Origin: an uncultured Phocaeicola sp.
GTDB lineage: Bacteria; Bacteroidota; Bacteroidia; Bacteroidales; Bacteroidaceae
DNA: 64,000 nt
Assembly: GCA_944321335.1 (NCBI GenBank)
Contig: CALUKX010000005.1
Coordinates: forward strand, 1-64,000
Direction of reading: 5' to 3'
The notes under the pieces were generated by a model. It was not told the origin of the DNA, ran no database searches, and worked only from the letters and a program-made list of their open reading frames with translations. Below are positions 45,925 through 53,611 of the stretch, piece after piece (within the stretch, counting starts at the first letter, position 1; each line of letters begins with the position of its first letter). The translations under genes and the position numbers were made by a program.

Positions 45925-47349
45925 TTACTTGATGGACTCGACCATCTTGAACAGACGGTTCCAACGGATCTTACCATTGAACCAGCCACGGTCCTGATCG
46001 AGCGACAGCCATACAAAGATAGGCTTACCTACGATATGGTCTTCCGGAACAAATCCCCAGAAGCGTGAATCAGCGGAATTATGGCGGTTGTCGCCCATCA
46101 TCCAGTAATAGTCCATCTTGAACGTATATTGGTCGGTCTGCTGACCGTTGATATAGATTTTTCCATCCTTAACTTCCAACTGATTGCCTTCGTATACTTT
46201 GATCGGACGTTCATAGATCGGAAGGTTATCGAGGGTCAGATCGATGGTTTCTCCCTTTTTCGGAATCCAGACCGGACCGTAGTTATCGACAGTCCATCCG
46301 GTATTCTTATTTATCGGATACAGACCACCCGCATCGTCATCGGGAACATTGTCAATCGATATCACCAAATCCTTACGGGCCAATAGTGCAGCCTTCGCCT
46401 TGGCAGTAAGCGGCATATTGTAAACCGATTCTTGGGTATAATAAGCCATCTGATCTTCCAGACTGATACCCAATTCGTGACACAGGTCTTCGGGAAGCAT
46501 TCCCTTGGTTCGTACGATGTAACGGTACTGCACTTCATCGGGTTCCTTGTTAGGCTTTCCGTCGAGGTAGATAATACGATCCTTTATCTGCAAGGTCTGT
46601 CCCGGCAATCCCACGCACCGTTTTACATAATTCTCACGACGGTCGACCGGACGAGTGATGACTTTTCCGTACATCTGCGGATTCTCATCGATATACTTGC
46701 GCCCTACAGCATAATAATAATCGTAAACCTGACGTTCCTGTTCGGGAGTCAGACTGTTCATATCTATCGGCTGCGACAGATCCTTTCCTGCCTGATAAGC
46801 CAAACGGTACAAATCTTCCGCCTGGACAGCGCTTGCCACACTATCACCTGCCGGGAAATTGAACACCACAATATCATTCAGTTTCACTTCACCCAGACCT
46901 CCTACACGCTTATAGTCCCATTTAGGCCATTCCAGATACGACTTGCAATTGAATATCGGCAAGGTATGCTGGGTAAGCGGCATGTGCAGCGGAGTCTGCG
47001 GAATACGTGCCCCATAACTCATCTTGCTAACAAAGAGATAATCGCCGACCAGCAACGACTTCTCGAGCGAAGACGAAGGAATCACATAATTCTGGAAGAA
47101 ATACAGGTTAACGAAATATACGGCAACCAAGGCGAAAACGATAGCATCCACCCATCCCATCACCGTAACTACCGTCTTGTTCTTCGATTTCTTCCACCAA
47201 TACCAAGGAATCTTCTTGGTGATATATGCATCGAAAATGAACGGAACCACAATCAGTCCCAACCAGCTCTTCAGCCAAAGCAGGAAAAGCAGGTACAGGA
47301 CAATCACAATCCCGAACTTAATCCATTGTTTACGTGTCGCTTGTATCAT
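45925..47349 (-). CDS. lepB: signal peptidase I
   Basis: A 474-residue type I signal peptidase, longer than E. coli LepB (324). Two membrane helices (about 10-35 and 60-83) precede the catalytic Ser94 in VIPSSSLEKSL. The general-base Lys243 is in NYVKRCVGLPG. Box E is GDNRHNSADSRFWGFVP. A long insert between boxes B and D (about 100-240) includes a Tyr-rich helical stretch. It removes signal peptides from exported proteins. It lies 3 bases after dapB. Confidence 0.95.
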   Translation of the reverse strand: MIQATRKQWIKFGIVIVLYLLFLLWLKSWLGLIVVPFIFDAYITKKIPWYWWKKSKNKTVVTVMGWVDAIVFALVAVYFVNLYFFQNYVIPSSSLEKSLLVGDYLFVSKMSYGARIPQTPLHMPLTQHTLPIFNCKSYLEWPKWDYKRVGGLGEVKLNDIVVFNFPAGDSVASAVQAEDLYRLAYQAGKDLSQPIDMNSLTPEQERQVYDYYYAVGRKYIDENPQMYGKVITRPVDRRENYVKRCVGLPGQTLQIKDRIIYLDGKPNKEPDEVQYRYIVRTKGMLPEDLCHELGISLEDQMAYYTQESVYNMPLTAKAKAALLARKDLVISIDNVPDDDAGGLYPINKNTGWTVDNYGPVWIPKKGETIDLTLDNLPIYERPIKVYEGNQLEVKDGKIYINGQQTDQYTFKMDYYWMMGDNRHNSADSRFWGFVPEDHIVGKPIFVWLSLDQDRGWFNGKIRWNRLFKMVESIK

Positions 47350-47352
47350 CGC

Positions 47353-48108
47353 TTAAAATTGAAATAAATCGTTCATTCCCAAGAAACCTTCATGCTTGGC
47401 AGTATATTCTGCGGAAAGTACCGCACCCAGGGCAAAGCCTTTACGGTTCTTGGCGTCGTGTGTAATCAAAATCGAATCGGCTTCCGATTCGTAACGGATG
47501 GTATGGATTCCCGGTACTTCGCCTTCACGGATAGCGCTGACAGGCATTTCATTCGGAGCACATTCGGTTGTTCCGGTTACGGTTCCATCGGGAGCTGTCA
47601 ATGTGCCCATCACCCATTTATCCTTGCGGTTGAGGTTTTCCAAGATACCTTCTGCCAATGTGATGGCTGTACCGCTCGGAGCATCCAGCTTGTGGATATG
47701 GTGGGTTTCCACCATCGAAACATCGTAATTGGGGAAATTATTCATGATACGGGCCAGATACTTGTTGACAGCCGAGAAGATGGCTACCCCCAAACTGAAA
47801 TTGGACGACCAGAAGAGGGTTTTTCCTTCCTCCTTGCACAGACGGCGCATCTCGTCGCCATGCTCTCCCATCCAGCCTGTACTACCCGAAACCACCTTCA
47901 CACCATTACGGAAAGCCTCAAGACAATTACCGTAGGCAACAGAAGGAGCGGTAAACTCAATCGCCACATCAGCCGAACGGAAAGCTTCCGAACTGAAATC
48001 GTCACGGTTGTCGATATCGATAATACTTACAATCTCATGTCCACGGGAAAGAGCGATTTTTTCAATCTCCTTGCCCATTTTTCCATATCCTATCAATGCA
48101 ATTTTCAT
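47353..48108 (-). CDS. dapB: 4-hydroxy-tetrahydrodipicolinate reductase
   Basis: A 251-residue enzyme of lysine and diaminopimelate synthesis. It has the dinucleotide-binding GYGKMGKEIE at the N-terminus, STGWMGEHGDE, and the signature ETHHIHKLDAPSGTA with the catalytic His and Lys. The start at 48108 (MKIALIGYG) is chosen over the upstream ATG at 48132. It is the first gene of an operon with lepB, the lepB-like gene, wbqC, two rhomboids and the endonuclease. Confidence 0.96.
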   Translation of the reverse strand: MKIALIGYGKMGKEIEKIALSRGHEIVSIIDIDNRDDFSSEAFRSADVAIEFTAPSVAYGNCLEAFRNGVKVVSGSTGWMGEHGDEMRRLCKEEGKTLFWSSNFSLGVAIFSAVNKYLARIMNNFPNYDVSMVETHHIHKLDAPSGTAITLAEGILENLNRKDKWVMGTLTAPDGTVTGTTECAPNEMPVSAIREGEVPGIHTIRYESEADSILITHDAKNRKGFALGAVLSAEYTAKHEGFLGMNDLFQF

Positions 48109-48129
48109 ATATATCTGCGTTTTTAGGGA

Positions 48130-48137
48130 CAAAGATA
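48130..48137 (-). promoter_or_regulatory. -7 element TATCTTTG for the dapB operon
   Basis: A TAnnTTTG match on the minus strand, 21 bases ahead of dapB. Confidence 0.5.
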
Positions 48138-48189
48138 ACGTTTTTAGTTATAAATCACTGCAATTAGTAAACATTTACACCTCGTTAAC

Positions 48190-49458
48190 ATGGAACAACT
48201 CTTACATTATGTGTGGAAACACAAGCTTTTTACATTGAAACCGTTGCATACAATCGACGACCAGCCGTTGGAAATCATCGACCCGGGACTGCCTAACCGT
48301 AACGCCGGTCCCGATTTCTTCAATGCCAAGATAAAGATAGGCGGAGTGCTTTGGGTAGGCAATATCGAAATACATCTGCAGGCATCCGATTGGTTCCGGC
48401 ACGGACACGACAAGGATAAGGCCTACGACTCGGTTATCCTTCATGTAGCATCGGAGGTCGATGCCCTACCGGTACGGAGCAACGGTGAACCTATTCCACA
48501 GATGGAGCTCCATTTTCCGCCCTATCTGCAGAAGAATTACGATGAGTTGCTTCATACCGACCACTATCCGGCTTGTTATCAGCTGATACCGAAACTTCCT
48601 AAAATCCTGTTGCATAGCTGGCTTTCAGCCCTTCAGGTGGAACGGTTCGAAAGCAAGGACAAACAGATAAAAAAGAGGCTGAACGACAGCAACGGCGATT
48701 GGGAACAGGCTTTCTTCGTTACACTAGCTCGGAATTTCGGATTCGGAGTCAACAGCGACACCTTTGAATTATGGGCCAAGCATATCCCATTGTCGGCCGT
48801 AAACAAGCATCGGGACAATCTCTTTCAGGTGGAAGCCATCTTCTTCGGGCAGGCCGGTCTGCTGGAAGAACTTCCTTTGGATGCCTATACCGAAAAACTG
48901 ATGAAAGAATATGCCTACCTCAGCCATAAATTCGGTCTGCATCCGCAGGACGAATGCAGATGGAGGTTTCTGAGATTGCGGCCAAGTAACTTTCCACATA
49001 TCCGCATCGCCCAACTTGCCTGCCTGTATCACCGTTCTCAGGGATTGCTTTCCCGACTTATGGAAAAAGAAACCTTGAAAGAAGTAAGGGAAGAGCTGAA
49101 AGGAGGAACTTCGGGGTACTGGCTTACCCACTTCCGCTTCGGAGAGCTATCACCCGAATGTACCAAGAGCCTCAGCAACCCGAGCATCGACCTGATTATC
49201 ATCAATACAATCGTGCCATTCCTTTATGCATACGGCAAGCACAAACTCTCGGAAGCGCTCTGCAACCGGGCAGAGAAATTTCTGGAAGAGCTGAAGCCCG
49301 AAAACAACCATATAGTACGGATGTGGAAGGAGTGCGGACTCGAAGCCACACATGCAGGCGACAGTCAGGCACTCATCCAACTGAAGAAGAGTTATTGTGA
49401 TACAAAGAAATGCCTATTCTGCCGTATCGGATACGAGTATTTCAAGAAAAAGGAATGA
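48190..49458 (+). CDS. DUF2851 family protein
   Basis: A 422-residue protein of the DUF2851 family, common in Bacteroidetes. The N-terminus reads LHYVWKHKLFTLKPLHTIDD, followed by DPGLPNRNAGPDFFNAKI and GNIEIHLQASDWFRHGHD, a pattern with several His and Asp that resembles a nuclease or metal site. The C-terminus has two Cys in CDTKKCLFCRIGYEYF. Function is not established. It is transcribed alone, divergent from dapB, and ends 3 bases from dus. Confidence 0.9.
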   Translation: MEQLLHYVWKHKLFTLKPLHTIDDQPLEIIDPGLPNRNAGPDFFNAKIKIGGVLWVGNIEIHLQASDWFRHGHDKDKAYDSVILHVASEVDALPVRSNGEPIPQMELHFPPYLQKNYDELLHTDHYPACYQLIPKLPKILLHSWLSALQVERFESKDKQIKKRLNDSNGDWEQAFFVTLARNFGFGVNSDTFELWAKHIPLSAVNKHRDNLFQVEAIFFGQAGLLEELPLDAYTEKLMKEYAYLSHKFGLHPQDECRWRFLRLRPSNFPHIRIAQLACLYHRSQGLLSRLMEKETLKEVREELKGGTSGYWLTHFRFGELSPECTKSLSNPSIDLIIINTIVPFLYAYGKHKLSEALCNRAEKFLEELKPENNHIVRMWKECGLEATHAGDSQALIQLKKSYCDTKKCLFCRIGYEYFKKKE

Positions 49459-49461
49459 AGA

Positions 49462-50394
49462 TTAACCATGTAAGGCCGTTTCGACCGAACGGAGATATAC
49501 ATCCAGCCGATTGCTTTTCAAGATGGACTTACGGACTTTCTTATCCATATCGGGCAACAGATATTCCCACATGGTCTTCAGTTTCTGAAGGAGCTGTGCA
49601 TCACCTCCTTCGATGGTTTTCACGTATTCGTCTGTCATCAACCGATGCATTTCATATACTTTTCCATAAAGTGCAGCTTTGGAAAGCACAACACCTTCCC
49701 GAAAAGCGGAAGCTAGGGAAGGATCCGCCAGAAGTCCCCTGCCTAACATCACCCCTTGGAGCTTGGGAAATGCATCCGTCAACTGTCGGATATCGGAAAC
49801 GGAGATTAGGTTTCCGTTATAGAGCAAAGGCAATTCACAGGCATTATAGAAGTCCGAAAAAGCTTCCATATCCACATCGCCCTTGTATTGTTGCTTGCCT
49901 ATACGGGGGTGCAAGGTAAGCTGTTTCACACACGAACGGTTCAACAATGGAAGAAGAAGCTTCCACTCATCGGAATCCTTCCAACCCAAACGCATCTTTA
50001 CGGAAAAACGGATATCGGGATAATGTTCCATCGTTTTAAGCAAAGCATCCACTCTTTCGGGATAAGGCAGAATGCCCGACCCCTTCCCCCGATTGGCTAT
50101 GAGCGGAAACGGGCATCCCATGTTCAGGTCAATCTCACGATATCCCAACGAGTAAAGATAGTCGGTCAAGCGGCAGAACTCATCAGGCTCACCAGCAACA
50201 ATCTGCGGAATCAGATGGCGCACCTTGTTCCGTTCCGGAGAAACCTCACGACGGTCTTTATTGCGTATCTCCCCTTTCTCCAGACGGACAAAGGGAGTAT
50301 AATACGCATCCACCCCGCCGAACACCTGTTCATGGGCGTTCCGCCAGGCACTTTCGGTAAATCCCTGCAAAGGAGCGGCATCGATCTGTAACAT
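49462..50394 (-). CDS. tRNA-dihydrouridine synthase family protein
   Basis: A 310-residue FMN enzyme of the Dus family. The start at 50394 (MLQIDAAPLQGFTE) fits the family; the frame is open upstream into the thioesterase promoter region. It shows REIDLNMGCPFP, FSVKMRLGW, LTLHPRIGKQQYKG and the phosphate-binding GVMLGRGLLADPSLA. It reduces uridine to dihydrouridine in tRNA. The position modified cannot be fixed here. Confidence 0.9.
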   Translation of the reverse strand: MLQIDAAPLQGFTESAWRNAHEQVFGGVDAYYTPFVRLEKGEIRNKDRREVSPERNKVRHLIPQIVAGEPDEFCRLTDYLYSLGYREIDLNMGCPFPLIANRGKGSGILPYPERVDALLKTMEHYPDIRFSVKMRLGWKDSDEWKLLLPLLNRSCVKQLTLHPRIGKQQYKGDVDMEAFSDFYNACELPLLYNGNLISVSDIRQLTDAFPKLQGVMLGRGLLADPSLASAFREGVVLSKAALYGKVYEMHRLMTDEYVKTIEGGDAQLLQKLKTMWEYLLPDMDKKVRKSILKSNRLDVYLRSVETALHG

Positions 50395-50414
50395 ATTCTT
50401 GAGGGTTTGTCTTA

Positions 50415-50443
50415 CAAAAATAGCTATTATTTCGTTATCTTTG
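50415..50443. promoter_or_regulatory. divergent promoters for dus and the thioesterase gene
   Basis: A minus-strand TATTTTTG (50415-50422) for dus and a plus-strand TATCTTTG (50436-50443) for the thioesterase lie 13 bases apart, so the two promoters probably compete. Confidence 0.5.
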
Positions 50444-50467
50444 TAGAATACAACATCACTTAACGAC

Positions 50468-50875
50468 ATGGAAAAGTACATCTACGAATTGAAAATGAAG
50501 GTACGCGACTATGAATGCGACCTGCAAGGCATCGTCAACAATGCCAATTACCAGCATTATATCGAACATACCCGCCACGAGTTCCTCAGCTCCACAGGAC
50601 TGAGCTTCGCACGGTTGCACGAAGAAGGAGTCGACCCGGTGGTAGCACGGCTGAATATGGCCTTCAAGACACCCTTGAAGAGCGGCGATGAGTTCGTATC
50701 GAAACTCTACCTGAAAAAAGAAGGTATCAAGTATGTATTCTATCAGGATATCTTCCGCCTGCCCGACATGAAAGTCGTGATCAAATCGACAGTAGAGGCC
50801 GTGTGCCTCATCAACGGGCGTCTGGGCAACAGTGAACTCTTCGACAAAACCTTTGCACCCTACATTTCGGAATAA
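50468..50875 (+). CDS. acyl-CoA thioesterase (4HBT hot-dog fold)
   Basis: A 135-residue YbgC/FadM-type thioesterase. The motif YECDLQGIVNNANYQHYIEH includes the Asp-x-x-Gly-x-Val-x-Asn active-site pattern, followed by the hot-dog strands. It would hydrolyse an acyl-CoA; chain preference is unknown. Its stop overlaps the dprA start (TAATG). Confidence 0.9.
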   Translation: MEKYIYELKMKVRDYECDLQGIVNNANYQHYIEHTRHEFLSSTGLSFARLHEEGVDPVVARLNMAFKTPLKSGDEFVSKLYLKKEGIKYVFYQDIFRLPDMKVVIKSTVEAVCLINGRLGNSELFDKTFAPYISE

Positions 50876-51984
50876 TGGATAAGGAACTTCTCTACCGGCT
50901 GGCTCTTCCGCAACTGCCTGGAATCGGCCCTATCAGTGCCCGCAACCTCATCAGGCTGGCAGGGAATGCTACTACCCTTTTCGAGCATCAGAATGAACTG
51001 ACCGATATTGTTCCCGAAGCCACATCCGCCTTCAAGAAACTGTTGGACTGCTCTGATACCCTTCGGTTGTGTGAGGCGGAACTCCGCTTTGCGGAAAAGA
51101 ACCGGATAGACTGTCTCGATGAAAGGAACGAAAAATATCCGTCGCGACTTCGTGAATGTGAGGACGCTCCTCTGGTAGTGTTCTACAAGGGCAATGCCGA
51201 TCTGAACAAGACCCACGTCATCAGCATGGTAGGGACGCGTAATGTGAGCGAATACGGAAAAGATATCTGCACCCGTTTCATACACGATCTGAAAGAATTG
51301 CTTCCCGATGTACTGATAGTAAGCGGACTGGCATACGGAGTCGATATCAACGCACACAGAGCTGCCCTTCAGAACGGTCTGGAAACCGTGGGAGTGCTTG
51401 CACACGGGCTCGACCGCATTTATCCCGCCGTTCACCGTAAGACAGCAACGGAAATGGTAAATCAGGGCGGATTGCTCACGGAATTCATGAGCGGGACCAA
51501 TCCCGACCGTCAGAACTTCATCAAACGCAATCGGATTGTTGCCGGAATGGCCGATGCCACTCTTGTAATCGAATCGGCCGAAAAAGGCGGCTCGCTTATT
51601 ACCGCCGATATAGCGCAAAGCTATCATCGAGATTGTTTTGCCTTTCCAGGACGCATCTACGACCCTTATTCCGCAGGGTGCAATAACCTGATACGCTCCA
51701 ATCGGGCCGCATTGCTGCAAAATGCCGAAGATCTGGTTGCCGCCATGAATTGGGACAATCGACCTGCTCCCGTTCACAGCATACAACGCCAACTGTTCCC
51801 TGAACTCGATGAAAAGGAAAAGTTCATCGTATCGATTCTGCAGAAACATCCCGATGGAATACAGGTAAACACTCTGGTTGTAGAAAGTAATATCGCCATC
51901 AATCATCTGACAGGAATCATGTTTAATCTGGAAATGAAAGGAATCATCAGAAGCATGGCAGGAGGAATGTATAAACTCATATAG
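50875..51984 (+). CDS. dprA: DNA processing protein DprA
   Basis: A 369-residue protein that loads RecA on incoming single-stranded DNA. An N-terminal helix-hairpin-helix part (LPGIGPISARNLIRL) precedes the Rossmann domain with SMVGTRNVSEYG, SGLAYGVDINAHR, GVLAHGLDRIYP and ESAEKGGSLITADIA, and a C-terminal winged helix. It overlaps the thioesterase stop by one base, so translation is coupled. Confidence 0.95.
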   Translation: MDKELLYRLALPQLPGIGPISARNLIRLAGNATTLFEHQNELTDIVPEATSAFKKLLDCSDTLRLCEAELRFAEKNRIDCLDERNEKYPSRLRECEDAPLVVFYKGNADLNKTHVISMVGTRNVSEYGKDICTRFIHDLKELLPDVLIVSGLAYGVDINAHRAALQNGLETVGVLAHGLDRIYPAVHRKTATEMVNQGGLLTEFMSGTNPDRQNFIKRNRIVAGMADATLVIESAEKGGSLITADIAQSYHRDCFAFPGRIYDPYSAGCNNLIRSNRAALLQNAEDLVAAMNWDNRPAPVHSIQRQLFPELDEKEKFIVSILQKHPDGIQVNTLVVESNIAINHLTGIMFNLEMKGIIRSMAGGMYKLI

Positions 51985-51992
51985 ACATGTTC

Positions 51993-52038
51993 TGTAGAAA
52001 TTCATGAATCTTGATTCCGGAATTCATGAATTTCTACA
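51993..52038. repeat. 17-bp inverted repeat with nested palindromes
   Basis: TGTAGAAATTCATGAAT (51993-52009) pairs perfectly with 52022-52038 across a 12-base loop. Each arm contains ATTCATGAAT, itself a perfect palindrome. No T run follows, so it is not a standard terminator. Confidence 0.7.
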
Positions 52039-52280
52039 AAAGATATAAGGACATTCTTTCCGAAATATAAAGAGAAACTGACCGATACATAAGGTCATAT
52101 CGGAACAAATATACCGAAATCTTGGACAAAATCTCCTTTTATTTCCACTACAAATCTCTACAAACTGATAAATTGAAAGCTAACTAAATTTCCGACATCA
52201 CTGCCAACCATCTTCCCGTCGGAGATATTGCATACAAACATACTGAAATATACTGAAAACGTCAATCCATACTTACCTAT

Positions 52281-52300
52281 ACACAAACCTTGTGTTTTTT
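52281..52300 (+). terminator. small terminator-like hairpin
   Basis: ACACAA pairs with TTGTGT (52281-52286 with 52290-52295) and is followed by T residues. The stem is weak. It could end leftover dprA transcription. Confidence 0.4.
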
Positions 52301-52326
52301 ATCCTTCACATCCTTCATATTCACCT
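52296..52326 (-). repeat. short GTGAAGG/GTGAAAG repeat
   Basis: On the minus strand this reads GAAGGATGTGAAGGATAAAA, 19 of 20 bases like the right arm of the hairpin at 16200-16219. It belongs to the same GTGAAAG-rich family as the longer elements at 2648 and 30947. Confidence 0.45.
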
Positions 52327-52464
52327 AAAACAGATTGAAAGCAGCCGTGATTTTTCATGAAAAATGCATCAGAATCGCTTGGAACAGCAAAGACACAACA
52401 GGGTGAAAGGATACAGCAGAACCGGAAGCGAGATGAAGCATACGAAACATAAGGGCAAAAAAAT

Positions 52465-52536
52465 GGGAGAACGCTTTCTCCCAACCTTGTTAACCTTAAA
52501 TCTAATACTATGAAAAAAATCACATTGCAAATGTAG
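52465..52536 (+). other. orphan leader hairpin and eight-codon mini-frame
   Basis: A hairpin GGGAGAA/TTCTCCC (52465-52471 with 52476-52482) is followed by AACCTTAAATCTAATACT-like sequence and an ATG at 52510 that reads MKKITLQM and stops at TAG (52534-52536). The arrangement looks like the leader and start of a Bacteroidetes gene whose body is gone. Confidence 0.4.
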
Positions 52537-52762
52537 GCATTTTGAATCATACTTGCAAGTATCTGCAACACTATTACAAATAGTTTAAAACTCTTTTGCA
52601 TTTGAACGTTTCCGCACACGCCATTCATTCAAAATACTTTATCCCTTATTTGAGCATTTGACAAAGTGTAACTTTTACATTATCAAACATTTGAAAAGAA
52701 TTGCAGTTTTGTTCATTTAAGAATTTTGACAAAAAGGGGGAATATTCTTTTATTAACAAAAA

Positions 52763-52792
52763 AAATTCCTGTCGGTTTCCCGACAGGAATTT
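52763..52792 (-). terminator. frd operon terminator
   Basis: A perfect 13-bp stem AAATTCCTGTCGG with CCGACAGGAATTT (52763-52775 with 52780-52792), followed on the minus strand by eight T. Confidence 0.9.
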
Positions 52793-52820
52793 GACTTATC
52801 AAGTAAAAGCTTCAGGCTAA

Positions 52821-53576
52821 TCAGTCTTTCAGTTTAGCTTTGATGAAATCGCGGTTCAAGCGAGCGATATTGCTGATTGAAACGCATTTCGGACATTCTG
52901 CTTCACAAGCACGGGTATTGGTACAGTTACCGAAGCCCAGTTCGTCCATCTTAGAGATCATAGCCTTTGCACGACGCAAAGCTTCCGGCTTACCCTGAGG
53001 CAACAGGTTCAGCTGACTTACCTTCGCAGAAACGAACAACATGGCAGAACCGTTCTTACAAGCAGCTACACAAGCACCGCAACCGATACAAGATGCAGCA
53101 TCCATAGCTTCGTCTGCAATCGGTTTCGGGATCAGGATAGCGTTAGCATCCTGAGGAGCACCTGTACGGACGCTGATGAAACCACCGGCCTGCATAATCT
53201 TATCATATGCAGTACGGTCTACCATCAAGTCCCTGATTACCGGGAAACCGGCAGAACGCCAAGGTTCAACAGTAATTACATCGCCGTCCTTGAAACGACG
53301 CATATAGATCTGGCAAGTAGTAGCTCCTGTAGCAGGTCCATGTGGATGTCCGTTGATGTACAAAGAACACATACCGCAGATACCTTCACGACAGTCGTGG
53401 TCGAATACGATAGGTTCTTTACCTTCTTCAATCAACTGTTCGTTCAAGATATCCAGCATTTCCAGGAATGAAGTATCCCCCGGGATGTCTTTCATCTGGA
53501 AAGTATCGAAATGACCTTTATCTTTCGGTCCATTCTGACGCCAAACTTTCAGCGTAAATGATATATTTTTATCCAT
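52821..53576 (-). CDS. frdB: fumarate reductase/succinate dehydrogenase iron-sulfur subunit
   Basis: A 251-residue subunit carrying electrons between FrdC and FrdA. It has the plant-ferredoxin [2Fe-2S] Cys set in [19 protein letters not shown] and the C-terminal Cys groups [12 protein letters not shown] and CEAECPKC for the [4Fe-4S] and [3Fe-4S] clusters. Last gene of frdCAB, with a strong terminator. Codon use is highly biased, as in pckA. Confidence 0.96.
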   Translation of the reverse strand: MDKNISFTLKVWRQNGPKDKGHFDTFQMKDIPGDTSFLEMLDILNEQLIEEGKEPIVFDHDCREGICGMCSLYINGHPHGPATGATTCQIYMRRFKDGDVITVEPWRSAGFPVIRDLMVDRTAYDKIMQAGGFISVRTGAPQDANAILIPKPIADEAMDAASCIGCGACVAACKNGSAMLFVSAKVSQLNLLPQGKPEALRRAKAMISKMDELGFGNCTNTRACEAECPKCVSISNIARLNRDFIKAKLKD

Positions 53577-53611
53577 TTGAATTTGATTCTTTAAATGTTT
53601 AACTTCACTGA

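Larger units (their letters stand above)
51985..52820. other. gene-free region with palindromes, a repeat and an orphan leader
   Basis: 836 bases with no convincing gene; the minus-strand frame at 52299-52628 is low-complexity, Cys/Phe-rich and lacks family features. It holds a 17-bp inverted repeat at 51993-52038, a small terminator-like hairpin at 52281-52300, a repeat copy at 52296-52326, a hairpin and mini-frame at 52465-52536, and the frd terminator at 52763-52792. Confidence 0.6.

Noticed and set aside
52299..52628. 109-codon minus-strand frame
   Set aside because: It covers a repeat copy and the orphan leader, and its Phe/Cys-rich composition looks like translated AT-rich spacer.
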